In this document: positions 20,664-30,151 of the stretch, in pieces
Layout of the letters: the number at the start of each line of letters is the position of its first letter
Position numbering within the stretch: the stretch's first letter is position 1
Assembly (NCBI RefSeq): GCF_015352985.1
Contig: NZ_JACYXF010000003.1
Coordinates: 62,001 to 126,000 of the forward strand
DNA: 64,000 bases
Direction of reading: 5' to 3'
Source of the DNA: Noviherbaspirillum malthae
GTDB lineage: Bacteria > Pseudomonadota > Gammaproteobacteria > Burkholderiales > Burkholderiaceae_D
Notes under the pieces: model-generated
The model's database searches: none
Seen by the model: only the letters and a program-made list of their open reading frames with translations
Told to the model about the DNA's origin: nothing
Program-made: the position numbers and the translations under genes

Positions 20664-21380
20664 TCAGGAAAAGAAGCGAACGAAATTTTCCACCGGTTCC
20701 CGCTCGGTGACCAGCCGGCCGCTGATGTCGCCGGTGTCCTCGTAGCCCAGGGACATGCTGCAGACCATCATTTCATTGTCCGGCCAGCCCAGCATCTCGC
20801 GCAGGATGGGATGGAATTCATTCATCGCCGCCTGCGGGCAGGTTTCGAGTCCATATGCGCGCGCAGCCAGCATCACGTTCTGCAGGAACATGCCGTAATC
20901 CAGCCAGCTGCCTTGCTGCATGATGCGGTCGACGGTGAAGAACAGGCTGACCGGCGCGCCGAAGAATTCCACGTTGCGCCGGTGCTGGGCATGCATGCGT
21001 TCCTTGTCGGCACGGCCGATGCCCAGCAGCGTGTACAAGTCCCATCCCACCTTGCGGCGTCGGTCGATATAAGGCGAAGTCCATTCCCTCGGGTAATACG
21101 GATACTCTTCCCGGTATTTTTCCGCCTTCTCGGGATCATTGAACGCCTGCGTGAGCCGCTCGATCACGCGGCGCTGCATGTCGCCGGTCACCACATAGAC
21201 CTTCCATGGCTGGGTATTGGTGCCGGAAGGCGCGCGGCTTGCGGTTTCCAGGATAGACGCGATGATCCCGGGTTCCACCGGCGTCGGCAGGAAGGCGCGT
21301 ACCGAGCGGCGGCCCGCGATGATTTCCAGCATCTCGCTTGTCTTGTCAGCAGCCTTGTCGGCGCGGTCGGCTTCACTCAT
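20664..21380 (-). CDS. Nitroreductase-family FMN oxidoreductase
   Basis: A 238-residue cytosolic flavoprotein of the nitroreductase family. FMN-phosphate contacts are in [11 protein letters not shown] near residue 20; [16 protein letters not shown] is the family signature. The C-terminal half carries [27 protein letters not shown] and the MSLGYED segment. Such enzymes reduce nitro groups, quinones or enones with NAD(P)H. Its start overlaps the end of the enoyl-CoA hydratase gene by 8 bases, so it is the last gene of the acyl-CoA operon and may act on an enoyl or quinone intermediate (inference). Confidence 0.88.
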   Translation of the reverse strand: MSEADRADKAADKTSEMLEIIAGRRSVRAFLPTPVEPGIIASILETASRAPSGTNTQPWKVYVVTGDMQRRVIERLTQAFNDPEKAEKYREEYPYYPREWTSPYIDRRRKVGWDLYTLLGIGRADKERMHAQHRRNVEFFGAPVSLFFTVDRIMQQGSWLDYGMFLQNVMLAARAYGLETCPQAAMNEFHPILREMLGWPDNEMMVCSMSLGYEDTGDISGRLVTEREPVENFVRFFS

Positions 21381-22149
21381 GGCGGAAATCCGGCTTGCGC
21401 TTTTCCAGGAAAGCCTTCATGCCTTCCTTCTGGTCATGCGTGGCGAACAGCGCATGGAAGCTGCGGCGCTCGAAGCGAACGCCTTCGGTGAGGGTCGTTT
21501 CATAGGCACGGTTGACGGCTTCCTTGGCAGCAATCACGCTCGGCAGCGACATGCCGGCGATGATGGTGGCCGCATCCAGCGCTTCCTGGTCGAGCTTGTC
21601 GGCGGGCACGACGCGCGACACCAGGCCGGCGCGCTCGGCTTCCTGCGCATCCATCATGCGGCCGGTCAGCACCAGGTCCATGGCCTTGGATTTCGATACC
21701 GCGCGCGGCAGGCGCTGCGTGCCGCCGGCGCCGGGAATGATGCCGATCTTGATCTCGGGCTGGCCGAATTTCGCCGTGTCGGCGGCAATGATGAAGTCGC
21801 ACATCATCGCCAGTTCGCAGCCGCCGCCCAGCGCATAGCCTGCCACCGCCGCGATCACCGGCTTGCGCACCTGCAGTATGGTTTCCCAGTTGCGTCCGAT
21901 AAAGTTGTTGCGGGTTACGTCGGACAGGGTCATCGGCTGCATCGCGGAAATGTCGGCGCCCGCTGCAAATGCCTTGGCGCTGCCGGTGAGAATGATGCAG
22001 CCGACATCGTCATCCTTTTCCATGGCGAGCAGGGCTGCGCCGAGCGCGTCCATCAGGGCATCGTTGAGCGCATTGAGCTGCGCCGGGCGGTTCAGCTGCA
22101 GTATGCCGACGCGGCCTTCCTTGCGGCTCAATACCAATTCTTCCTGCAT
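21373..22149 (-). CDS. Enoyl-CoA hydratase/isomerase
   Basis: A 258-residue crotonase-fold enzyme that hydrates 2-enoyl-CoA to 3-hydroxyacyl-CoA. Seen: [12 protein letters not shown], the oxyanion-hole [30 protein letters not shown], and [19 protein letters not shown]. Both catalytic glutamates of the PaaF/crotonase subgroup appear present ([15 protein letters not shown]). Length is typical. It lies between the 83-residue gene and the nitroreductase, downstream of an acyl-CoA dehydrogenase and IcmF, fitting the hydration step of a short or branched acyl-CoA pathway. Confidence 0.93.
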   Translation of the reverse strand: MQEELVLSRKEGRVGILQLNRPAQLNALNDALMDALGAALLAMEKDDDVGCIILTGSAKAFAAGADISAMQPMTLSDVTRNNFIGRNWETILQVRKPVIAAVAGYALGGGCELAMMCDFIIAADTAKFGQPEIKIGIIPGAGGTQRLPRAVSKSKAMDLVLTGRMMDAQEAERAGLVSRVVPADKLDQEALDAATIIAGMSLPSVIAAKEAVNRAYETTLTEGVRFERRSFHALFATHDQKEGMKAFLEKRKPDFRHE

Positions 22150-22242
22150 GGCGAATCCTTTCTTTCTTCTGGGTTGTTCGATGGCAGCTGCAATGTTACC
22201 AAGACCGCATCCTTTGGGCAGGACCGGTCTCGATCGGGACGA

Positions 22243-22494
22243 TCAGGATGAATGCGCGGCCTGCCGGATGATGCGCGCCACTTCTTCGGCGGGCATGCGG
22301 TCGGCGACTTCCCGGCAGTAACGCAGCGTCTCCGGCAGCACTTCAAGACCCATGCGCTCGGCCTGCAGGCAGCGCAGCAGCGCCAGACGCTTGTGGCCGA
22401 AACGCACGGAACGCTGCAGCAGCGTCTGCATCGCTTCCGCATTGCAGTCCGACGACGCGGCGCGCTTGAGCTTGCGCAGCTGTTCGCGTTTCAT
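22243..22494 (-). CDS. Small hypothetical protein in acyl-CoA operon
   Basis: 83 residues starting MKREQLRKLKRAASSD at 22494, with AGGAACCGGG just upstream. It is basic and helical with two cysteines and no membrane segment. The open frame extends upstream into the acyl-CoA dehydrogenase end, but those residues are Arg/Pro-rich and unlikely to be coding. It starts 25 bases after the dehydrogenase stop and precedes the hydratase by 93 bases, so it is probably cotranscribed. Family not recognised. Confidence 0.7.
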   Translation of the reverse strand: MKREQLRKLKRAASSDCNAEAMQTLLQRSVRFGHKRLALLRCLQAERMGLEVLPETLRYCREVADRMPAEEVARIIRQAAHSS

Positions 22495-22519
22495 CCCGGT
22501 TCCTTTTGATGACTCAGGC

Positions 22520-24292
22520 TCACCAGGCGCTGTCCGGATAGGCGAGCACGCTGGCGCCGCCGCGCTGGATGGCCGCTGCCGACGCAGATGCGTCCGCCAG
22601 CACCTGTTCCGCGTAGAAGCGGGCCGACACCGCGGTCGCGCCGGCATCGCCATTCTTCAGTGCGGCCGAGAGACGCAGCGCATGCATCCAGCCGCCGCAG
22701 ACATTGCCCCATAACAGCAGGTAGGGCACCGAACCGGCATACACTTCGCGCGGCGCACCTTCCTGCGTCTCCAGCAGCCAGCGCACGGTGCCGCGCAGCG
22801 CGCCGCAGGCTTCCTCCAGCCGCTCGCCCAGCGCGCGCGCATCGGCCTGGTCAAGCTGGCGCAGCGCCTGCGCATCGGCGGCTATCGTGTCGATCAGCGC
22901 ATGGGCGGCCGCGCCGCGGTCGCGCACCGTCTTGCGGCCGACCAGGTCGTTGGCCTGGATCGCCGTAGTGCCCTCGTAGATGGTGGTGATGCGCGCATCG
23001 CGGTAATACTGTGCGGCGCCGGTCTCCTCGATGAAACCCATGCCGCCGAATACCTGGACCGCGTCGTAGGTCACGTCCTGCGCCGTCTCGGTGAACCAGC
23101 CCTTGAGCACCGGGATCAGCAGTTCCATGCGGCTCTGCGCATTCTTGCGCGCTTCGGCATCCAGCGTCACCGAATGGGCAATATCCTTCTGCATCGCGAC
23201 GTAGACTGCAAGCGCGCGCATGGCTTCGTTGCGGCTCTTCATGCCGAGCATCATGCGGCGCACGTCGGGATGGCGCAGGATGGTGTTGCCCAGGCTGCCG
23301 TCTTCGCCGACGGCGCGGCCCTGCACCCGCTCCAGCGCATAGGCAAGCGCATGCTGGTAGGCGCGCTCGGAGATCGACAGGCCCTGCAGGCCGACCGAGA
23401 AGCGGGCTTCGTTCATCATGATGAACATGTATTCCAGGCCGCGGTTTTCCTCGCCGACCAGGTAGCCGACAGCGCCGTCCTTCTCGCCGTAGAGCATGAC
23501 GGCGGTGGGGCTGCCGTGGATGCCGAGCTTGTGTTCCAGCGAGGCGCAGCGCACGTCGTTGCGCGCGCCGGTCGAACCGTCGTCATTGACCAGGAACTTC
23601 GGCACCACGAACAGCGAAATGCCCTTGACGCCCTTGGGCGCATCCGGCGTGCGCGCCAGCACGAGATGAATGATGTTGTCGGTGAAGTCATGCTCACCGA
23701 AGGTGATGAAAATCTTCTGACCGCTGATGCGGTAGGAGCCGTCCGCCTGCGGCACGGCTTTCGTCTGCACGGCGGCGAGATCGGAGCCGGCGGCCGGTTC
23801 CGTGAGGTTCATGGTGCCGGTCCATTCGCCCGTCACCAGCTTGGACAGGTAGGTGTCTCTTAGCTGCTGGCTGCCGGCGGTGAGCAACGCTTCGACCGCG
23901 CCGTTGGTCAGCATCGGGCACAGCGCGAAGCTGAAGCTCGCCGCATGCCACATTTCATCGACGACGGTCGCCATCACGGCGCACAGTCCCTGGCCGCCGT
24001 ACTCCTCGGGGAAGCGCAGGCCGTTCCAGCCGCCTTCGCAGAAGGCCTTGTAGGCGTCCTTGAACCCGGGCGTGGTGGCGACTTCGGAATCTTTCCAGCG
24101 CGCGCCCTGCACGTCGCTGATGCGGTTGAGCGGATCGATCACGTCGGCGGCGAACTTGCCGGCTTCTTCGGCGATGGCGAGCGCGGTATCGGCATCGAAA
24201 TCGAAACCGCAGCGGCGGGCGTGCTCGTCGAGCGGAAAGACCTGCTTGAGCAGGAAGGCGATGTCGGACAGCGGGGGACGGTATTGGCTCAT
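22520..24292 (-). CDS. Acyl-CoA dehydrogenase (long, DmdC/AcdA-like)
   Basis: A 590-residue FAD enzyme oxidising acyl-CoA to 2-enoyl-CoA. It has the standard alpha-beta-alpha core: MNLTEPAAGSDLAAVQTKA, SGQKIFITFGEHD, MMNEARFSVGLQGLSISERAYQ, and the catalytic-glutamate region DARITTIYEGTTAIQANDLVGRK. A ~130-residue C-terminal extension follows, as in the ~590-600 residue subgroup that includes DmdC and several aryl/alkyl dehydrogenases. It lies downstream of icmF in the same direction (87-base gap). Substrate is not predictable; a branched short-chain acyl-CoA would fit the neighbourhood. Confidence 0.93.
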   Translation of the reverse strand: MSQYRPPLSDIAFLLKQVFPLDEHARRCGFDFDADTALAIAEEAGKFAADVIDPLNRISDVQGARWKDSEVATTPGFKDAYKAFCEGGWNGLRFPEEYGGQGLCAVMATVVDEMWHAASFSFALCPMLTNGAVEALLTAGSQQLRDTYLSKLVTGEWTGTMNLTEPAAGSDLAAVQTKAVPQADGSYRISGQKIFITFGEHDFTDNIIHLVLARTPDAPKGVKGISLFVVPKFLVNDDGSTGARNDVRCASLEHKLGIHGSPTAVMLYGEKDGAVGYLVGEENRGLEYMFIMMNEARFSVGLQGLSISERAYQHALAYALERVQGRAVGEDGSLGNTILRHPDVRRMMLGMKSRNEAMRALAVYVAMQKDIAHSVTLDAEARKNAQSRMELLIPVLKGWFTETAQDVTYDAVQVFGGMGFIEETGAAQYYRDARITTIYEGTTAIQANDLVGRKTVRDRGAAAHALIDTIAADAQALRQLDQADARALGERLEEACGALRGTVRWLLETQEGAPREVYAGSVPYLLLWGNVCGGWMHALRLSAALKNGDAGATAVSARFYAEQVLADASASAAAIQRGGASVLAYPDSAW

Positions 24293-24379
24293 GATCGTGC
24301 GGCGGAGATTGGATTTTCAAGGCGCCGCTTCGTCCTTCTGCATTTTCTGCACGGATGAAGCGGCGGTATTGCGGATGGC

Positions 24380-27300
24380 TTACATGCTGCGGCGGTATTG
24401 CCCGCCGACTTCGAACAGCGCGCTGCTGATCTGGCCCAGCGAGCAGACGCGCACCGCTTCCATCAGCGTCTCGAAGACGTTGCGGTCCTCGATCACCGCC
24501 TGCTGCAGCTTCTGCAGCATGGCCGGCGCCTGCGCCGCATTGCGCTCGTGGAAGTCGGCCAGGCGCTTGAGCTGCGACTGCTTTTCCTCCTCGGTGGAGC
24601 GCGCCAGTTCGAGCTGCTGCGGAATGGTGTCGCCCTTCGGATTGCGGAAGGTGTTGACGCCGATGATGGGCAGCGTGCCGTCATGCTTCAACTGCTCGTA
24701 GTACATCGACTCTTCCTGGATCTTGCCGCGCTGGTAGCCGGTCTCCATCGCGCCGAGCACGCCGCCGCGTTCGGCGATGCGCTCGAACTCCTGCAGCACC
24801 GCTTCCTCCACCAGGTCGGTCAGTTCCTCGATGATGAAGGAACCCTGGTTCGGGTTCTCGTTCTTGGCGAGGCCCCATTCGCGGTTGATGATCAGCTGGA
24901 TCGCCAGTGCGCGGCGCACCGACTCGTCGGTCGGCGTGGTGATCGCCTCGTCGTAGGCATTGGTATGCAGCGAGTTGCAGTTGTCGTAGATGGCGATCAA
25001 TGCCTGCAGCGTGGTGCGGATGTCGTTGAAGTCAATCTCCTGCGCATGCAGCGAGCGGCCCGAGGTCTGGATGTGGTACTTGAGCTTTTGCGAGCGCTCG
25101 TTGGCGCCGTACTTCTCGCGCATGGCCACCGCCCAGATGCGGCGCGCGACGCGGCCGAGCACCGTGTATTCCGGGTCCATGCCGTTGCTGAAGAAAAACG
25201 ACAGGTTGGGCGCGAAGTCATCGATGTGCATGCCGCGCGCGAGATAGGCTTCGACGAAGGTGAAGCCGTTCGACAGCGTGAAGGCCAGCTGCGAGATCGG
25301 GTTGGCGCCGGCTTCTGCGATGTGGTAGCCGGAGATCGACACCGAGTAGAAATTGCGCACCTGGTGGTGCACGAAGTATTCCTGGATGTCGCCCATCACC
25401 TTCAGCGAAAACTCGGTCGAGAAGATGCAGGTGTTCTGGCCCTGGTCTTCCTTCAGGATGTCGGCCTGCACCGTGCCGCGCACGTTCTGCAGCACCCATG
25501 CACGGATCTTGGCGGCTTCGTCGTCGGTCGGCTCGCGCTTGTTGTCGGCGCGGAACTTGTCGAGCTGCTGGTCGATCGCGGTGTTCATGAACATCGCGAG
25601 GATGCTCGGCGCCGGACCGTTGATGGTCATCGATACCGAAGTCGACGGATTGCACAGGTCGAATCCGTCGTACAGCACCTTCATGTCGTCAAGCGTCGCG
25701 ATCGACACGCCGGAGTTGCCGATCTTGCCGTAGATGTCGGGACGCGGCGCCGGGTCGGCGCCGTAGAGCGTGACCGAATCGAAGGCGGTGGACAGGCGCT
25801 TGGCGTCCATGCCTTCGGACACCAGCTTGAAGCGGCGGTTGGTGCGGAAGGCGTCGCCCTCGCCGGCGAACATGCGGGTCGGATCTTCGCCCTCGCGCTT
25901 GAAGGCGAACACGCCGGCGGTGTACGGGAAGGAGCCGGGCACGTTTTCCAGCATCAGCCAGCGCAGGATCTCGCCGTGGTCCTTGAACTTCGGCAGCGAT
26001 ACCTTGCGGATCTTGGTGCCGGACAATGTCGTCTGCACGAGGCGGGTGCGGATTTCCTTGTCGCGGATTTTCACGACGTAGTCATCGCCGGCATAGGCGG
26101 CCTGCATGTCGGGCCACATGGCGATGAGTTTCTTTGCTTCGGCGGAGAGGCGGGATTCGCGGTCTTGGATAAGTTCCTGCAAGGCTCCGTCTACTCCCTC
26201 CCCTTCATGGGGACGTAGCAGGGGTTTCGCAACGCCTTGCGTTGCGCCTGCGGAGTCGGAGCCGCTTGCAAGCGGCGAGGTGGACGGGCGGGGGTGGGGA
26301 TGGGTTGCAGCTGCGCCCTCTAAACCCATCCCCCTCCCCGCCTCCCCCTTGAAGGGGAAGGAGCCTAACAGCATGCGTTGCGCTTCCTGCAGATGCTGGC
26401 GCTCGCGCATCATTTCCACCTGCGCTCCCACATGCCTGTGATAGCCGCGCACCGTATCGGCAATCTCCGCCAGATAACGCGTACGCGCCGGCGGCACGAT
26501 CGCATTCTTGCCCGACGAGAAGCGCACCGATACCGGCGCCAGCTTGCCGGGCTGGGTCTTCAAGCCGAGTTCGGCCAGCGCCGGCAGCAGACCCTGGTAC
26601 AGCGCCGTCACGCCGTCGTCATTGAAGCGCGATGCCTGCGTGCCGTACACCGGCATCTCGTCCGGCTTCCTGCTCCACAGCTCGCGGTTGCGCTGGTACT
26701 GCTTGGCCACGTCGCGCAGCGCATCCTGCGCGCCCTTGCGGTCGAACTTGTTGATCGCAACGAAATCGGCGAAGTCGAGCATGTCGATCTTTTCCAGCTG
26801 CGACGCCGCGCCGAATTCGGGCGTCATTACATACATCGACAAATCCACATGCGGCACGATGGCGGCGTCGCCCTGGCCGATGCCGGAGGTCTCGACGATC
26901 ACCAGGTCGAAGCCGGCCACCTTGCAGGCGGCGATGACGTCGGGCAGCGCCTGCGAGATCTCGGAACCGGCCTCGCGCGTGGCGAGCGAGCGCATGAACA
27001 CGCGCGACTGGCCGTTCCAGGGATTGATCGCATTCATGCGGATGCGGTCGCCGAGCAGGGCGCCGCCGGACTTGCGGCGCGACGGGTCGATGGAGATGAC
27101 GGCGGTGTTCAGCGCGTCGTCCTGGTCGAGGCGGATGCGGCGGATCAGTTCATCAGTCAGCGAGGACTTGCCGGCGCCGCCGGTGCCGGTGATGCCGAAG
27201 ACCGGCGTCCTGATCACGTCGGCGGCCTTGTGCAGTTCGGTCTTCAGGCCCGGCGCAGCCTTGTCGTTCTCCAGCGCGGTGATCAGCTGTGCCAGCGGAC

Positions 27301-27820
27301 GCTGGCGTTCGGCGATGCTGCCCTGTGTCAGCGCCTCCAGCGAAGCCGGGGCATAAGTGGACAGGTCGACGTCGCAGGCCTGGATCATGGACAGGATCAT
27401 GCCGACCAGGCCGAGCCGCTGGCCGTCTTCCGGCGAGAAGATGCGCGCCACGCCATAGGCATGCAAGTCGGCGATCTCGGACGGCACGATCACGCCGCCG
27501 CCGCCGCCGAACACCTTGATGTGCGCGCCGCCGCGCTCCTTGAGCAGGTCGATCATGTACTTGAAGTATTCGACATGGCCGCCCTGGTAGCTGGAGATGG
27601 CGATGCCCTGCGCGTCTTCCTGCAGCGCCGCGGTGACGATTTCGTCGACCGAGCGGTTGTGGCCGAGATGGATCACTTCCGCGCCATTGGCCATGAGGAT
27701 GCGGCGCATGATGTTGATCGAGGCGTCATGGCCGTCGAACAGCGAGGCGGCGGTGACGAAGCGCACCTTGTTGGCCGGCTTGTATTCGGTCAGTTTCTGG
27801 GCGATGGAGAGGTCGGTCAT
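24380..27820 (-). CDS. icmF: Fused isobutyryl-CoA mutase with in-frame repeat insertion
   Basis: A 1146-residue B12-dependent mutase that interconverts isobutyryl-CoA and butyryl-CoA (some members act on isovaleryl/pivalyl-CoA). Order: B12-binding domain ([13 protein letters not shown] near 28), MeaB-like GTPase with Walker [15 protein letters not shown] near 218, linker, then the substrate-binding TIM barrel with the [16 protein letters not shown] region. Family members are about 1090 residues; the extra ~58 residues (about 486-543) are encoded by a GC-rich repeat (separate entry) in the linker. GAAGGATC precedes the start. It follows the acyl-CoA synthetase and precedes the acyl-CoA dehydrogenase, so activation, rearrangement and oxidation are encoded in order. 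Confidence 0.94.
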   Translation of the reverse strand: MTDLSIAQKLTEYKPANKVRFVTAASLFDGHDASINIMRRILMANGAEVIHLGHNRSVDEIVTAALQEDAQGIAISSYQGGHVEYFKYMIDLLKERGGAHIKVFGGGGGVIVPSEIADLHAYGVARIFSPEDGQRLGLVGMILSMIQACDVDLSTYAPASLEALTQGSIAERQRPLAQLITALENDKAAPGLKTELHKAADVIRTPVFGITGTGGAGKSSLTDELIRRIRLDQDDALNTAVISIDPSRRKSGGALLGDRIRMNAINPWNGQSRVFMRSLATREAGSEISQALPDVIAACKVAGFDLVIVETSGIGQGDAAIVPHVDLSMYVMTPEFGAASQLEKIDMLDFADFVAINKFDRKGAQDALRDVAKQYQRNRELWSRKPDEMPVYGTQASRFNDDGVTALYQGLLPALAELGLKTQPGKLAPVSVRFSSGKNAIVPPARTRYLAEIADTVRGYHRHVGAQVEMMRERQHLQEAQRMLLGSFPFKGEAGRGMGLEGAAATHPHPRPSTSPLASGSDSAGATQGVAKPLLRPHEGEGVDGALQELIQDRESRLSAEAKKLIAMWPDMQAAYAGDDYVVKIRDKEIRTRLVQTTLSGTKIRKVSLPKFKDHGEILRWLMLENVPGSFPYTAGVFAFKREGEDPTRMFAGEGDAFRTNRRFKLVSEGMDAKRLSTAFDSVTLYGADPAPRPDIYGKIGNSGVSIATLDDMKVLYDGFDLCNPSTSVSMTINGPAPSILAMFMNTAIDQQLDKFRADNKREPTDDEAAKIRAWVLQNVRGTVQADILKEDQGQNTCIFSTEFSLKVMGDIQEYFVHHQVRNFYSVSISGYHIAEAGANPISQLAFTLSNGFTFVEAYLARGMHIDDFAPNLSFFFSNGMDPEYTVLGRVARRIWAVAMREKYGANERSQKLKYHIQTSGRSLHAQEIDFNDIRTTLQALIAIYDNCNSLHTNAYDEAITTPTDESVRRALAIQLIINREWGLAKNENPNQGSFIIEELTDLVEEAVLQEFERIAERGGVLGAMETGYQRGKIQEESMYYEQLKHDGTLPIIGVNTFRNPKGDTIPQQLELARSTEEEKQSQLKRLADFHERNAAQAPAMLQKLQQAVIEDRNVFETLMEAVRVCSLGQISSALFEVGGQYRRSM
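26193..26363. repeat. GC-rich repeat (family B) inserted in icmF coding sequence
   Basis: About 171 bases, a multiple of three, bounded by CCCTCCCCTTCA-type ends in inverted orientation. It includes a 16-base perfect palindrome GCCGCTTGCAAGCGGC (26261-26276). Its outer parts match the intergenic element at 27856-27962 and the fragment at 11065. It is read through in the icmF frame without a stop. Confidence 0.8.
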
Positions 27821-27855
27821 TGTGGATCCTTCAATGATTCGGCTGTATGAGTTTT

Positions 27856-27962
27856 ACTCCCTCCCCTTCAAGGGGAGGGCGGGGGTGGGGATGGGTTCAG
27901 CCGACGCAAGCAGTAGCGCTGCACCCCATCCCCACCCTAACCCTCCCCTTCAAGGGGAGGGG
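27856..27962. repeat. Intergenic GC-rich palindromic repeat (family B)
   Basis: 107 bases upstream of icmF. Each end carries the self-complementary CCCTCCCCTTCAAGGGGAGG, and the inner arms GGGTGGGGATGGGTT and CCCCATCCCCACCC are inverted. The whole can fold into a long stem. Confidence 0.85.
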
Positions 27963-28094
27963 ACAGAACCGCTGGTAACTTTGACTATAAATACTTTTGA
28001 GTATAGGAAGCCGCCACCCCGCTTTCCATGCCGGAAAACACCAAATTCACTGCAAGGATTTGCCATGGCGCGCATTCCGGCATGCAAGACATGA

Positions 28095-29786
28095 TCAAGT
28101 CGACAAGTCGTCCTCCCAATACTCATTCGGCCGCCGCTCCGCACCCGGCGTCGCCTGCTCCTGCTTGCGCAGCTCCACCCTGCGGATCTTCCCGGAAATG
28201 GTCTTCGGCAGCTCCGAAAACTCCAGGCGGCGAATACGCTTGTACGGCGCGAGTTTCTCCTTCGCAAATTGAAAGATGGACAAGGCCAGCTCCCGGCTCG
28301 GCACATGTCCTTCGCGCAGCGTGATGAAGGCTTTCGGCACCGACAGCCGCAAGGCATCGGGGCTGGGCACGATGGCCGCTTCCAGTACCGCCTCATGCTC
28401 GATCAGCACGCTTTCCAGCTCGAAGGGGCTGATGCGGTAATCCGACGACTTGAACACGTCGTCATTGCGGCCGACATAGAAGTAATAGCCGTCGGCATCG
28501 CGCACGGCGGTATCGCCGGTATGGTAATGGCCGTCGCGCATGACCTCGGCGGTCTTTTTCTCGTCGCCTTCGTAGGCCAGCATCAGGCCCAGCGGACGCT
28601 GTTCCAGCAAGATGGAAATCTCGCCTTCGTCGGCCGGTGCATCGTTATGGTCGAGCAGCGTGATCTTGTAACCCGGCAGCGGCCTGCCCATCGAGCCCGG
28701 CTTGAGCAGCTGGCCGGGCGTATTGCCGATTTGCGCGGTGGTCTCCGACTGGCCGAAACCGTCGCGGATGCGGATGCCCCAGGCACGCTCGACCTGTTCG
28801 ATCACTTCCGGGTTGAGCGGCTCGCCGGCGCCGACCAACTCGCGCAGCGGCACCTTGAACTTGCTCAGGTCTTCCTGGATCATCATGCGCCAGACGGTCG
28901 GCGGCGCGCACAGCGACGTCACGCCGCAGCGGGCGATCACGTCGAGGCAGTTCTTCGCATTGAAGCGCGCATAGTTGTAGACGAACACCGTGGCGCCGGC
29001 ATTCCAGGGCGCGAAGAAGCAGCTCCAGGCATGCTTGGCCCAGCCGGGCGAGCTGATGTTCCAGTGCACGTCGTTCTTTTTCAGGCCGATCCAGTACATG
29101 GTCGACAGATGGCCGACCGGATAGCTCTGGTGGCTGTGCAGCACCAGCTTGGGCTTGGAGGTGGTTCCGGAGGTGAAGTACAGCAGCAGCGGATCGCTCG
29201 CCATGGTGGGGCCGTCCGGCGTGAAGTCGGTGCTCGCGGTCGCGCTGTCTTCGAAGGCATGCCAGCCATCTGCATTACCGCCGCCGACGCTGATGCGGGT
29301 GTAATCGCCGGGCAGCGGCCCGAACTTGGCCGTTTCCGAAGCTTGCGCAATCACATGTTTCACCTGGCCGCGCTGCAGCCGGTCGGCCAAGTCTTCAGTG
29401 GAGACCAGCATGGTGGTCGGCACCATGACCGCGCCGAGCTTGATGCCGGCCAGCATGATTTCCCACAGCTCGACGCGGTTGGGCAGCATCAGCAGCAGGC
29501 GTTCGCCGCGCTTCACGCCTAGGCCGCGCAGATAGTTGGCAACGCGGTTGGAGCGCTCCGCCATTTCCGCGAAGGAAATTTTCTGCTCGCTTCCGTTTTC
29601 GTCCACCACCCAGAGCGCCGGGGCATGATTGTCCTTCGCCTGCACGTCGAAGACGTCGAGCGCCCAGTTGAATTCCTTAAGCTGCGGTGCGCGGTAGTCG
29701 CGGTAAGCGGTGTCGTAGTCTTCGCGGTGCTGCTGCAGGAAGTCGCGCGCTTCGAAAAAAGCCTGGGTAGCCTGGTTGGCGGTCAT
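28095..29786 (-). CDS. Acyl-CoA synthetase (AMP-forming, ACSM-like)
   Basis: A 563-residue AMP-binding enzyme activating a carboxylic acid to its CoA thioester. Seen: P-loop LLYFTSGTTSKPKLVLHSH, GAGEPLNPEV, DGFGQSETTAQIGN, the hinge GRNDDVFKSSDYRISPFELE, and the C-terminal catalytic lysine in LPKTISGKIRRVELR. It resembles the medium-chain/benzoate-type (ACSM) branch. ATG 29786 is preferred over an in-frame GTG three codons earlier because AAGGTG lies 6 bases upstream. It is the first gene of the acyl-CoA cluster, separated from icmF by the repeat at 27856. The natural acid is unknown; isobutyrate or pivalate-like acids would fit IcmF. Confidence 0.92.
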   Translation of the reverse strand: MTANQATQAFFEARDFLQQHREDYDTAYRDYRAPQLKEFNWALDVFDVQAKDNHAPALWVVDENGSEQKISFAEMAERSNRVANYLRGLGVKRGERLLLMLPNRVELWEIMLAGIKLGAVMVPTTMLVSTEDLADRLQRGQVKHVIAQASETAKFGPLPGDYTRISVGGGNADGWHAFEDSATASTDFTPDGPTMASDPLLLYFTSGTTSKPKLVLHSHQSYPVGHLSTMYWIGLKKNDVHWNISSPGWAKHAWSCFFAPWNAGATVFVYNYARFNAKNCLDVIARCGVTSLCAPPTVWRMMIQEDLSKFKVPLRELVGAGEPLNPEVIEQVERAWGIRIRDGFGQSETTAQIGNTPGQLLKPGSMGRPLPGYKITLLDHNDAPADEGEISILLEQRPLGLMLAYEGDEKKTAEVMRDGHYHTGDTAVRDADGYYFYVGRNDDVFKSSDYRISPFELESVLIEHEAVLEAAIVPSPDALRLSVPKAFITLREGHVPSRELALSIFQFAKEKLAPYKRIRRLEFSELPKTISGKIRRVELRKQEQATPGAERRPNEYWEDDLST

Positions 29787-30020
29787 GGCGTTCACCTTGT
29801 CTCGGAGATGAAAAATGCGGCGGCGGGATGCGAATCGTCATTGGCTTGGTTATCGTCTTCGCAGCCGGTTTGTTCTGCAGTATAAAAAAGCAGGAAGCGG
29901 CGGACCATGTCAAAAAACATCAAAGCTTTTGAAAGTATTTGCCACTTTTTGATCCGAGCGTCCGGCGGCGCCTTGCATCCGGGATAAAATCTGTCCGTCC
30001 GGCATTGTTCCGCCGTTATG

Positions 30021-30127
30021 GATACGGCCCGGAAATATGTCGGGCCGGATTCCCTCACCCCGGCCCTCTCCAGAGGTAGAGGGTGAGACCAACGACCCGA
30101 AGAATGAACCAAACTTCGGGCCGAATC
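30021..30127. repeat. Three-hairpin repeat element (family A), copy 1
   Basis: 107 bases starting GATACGGCCCGGAAATATG and ending TTCGGGCCGAATC; the ends are imperfect inverted repeats. Inside are three dyads, the middle one CCCTCACCCCGGCCCTCTCC / AGAGGTAGAGGGTGAG. It is directly upstream of the AraC-type gene. Copies 2 and 3 are at 32989 and 37651. It occupies most of the 365-base gap before the regulator. Confidence 0.85.
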
Positions 30128-30151
30128 AACAGGACCGTTCATTACAAGCGC

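Noticed and set aside
24398..26218. 606-codon plus-strand open frame opposite icmF
   Set aside because: It mirrors the codon pattern of the real gene in high-GC DNA, has no ribosome site and no recognisable domain.
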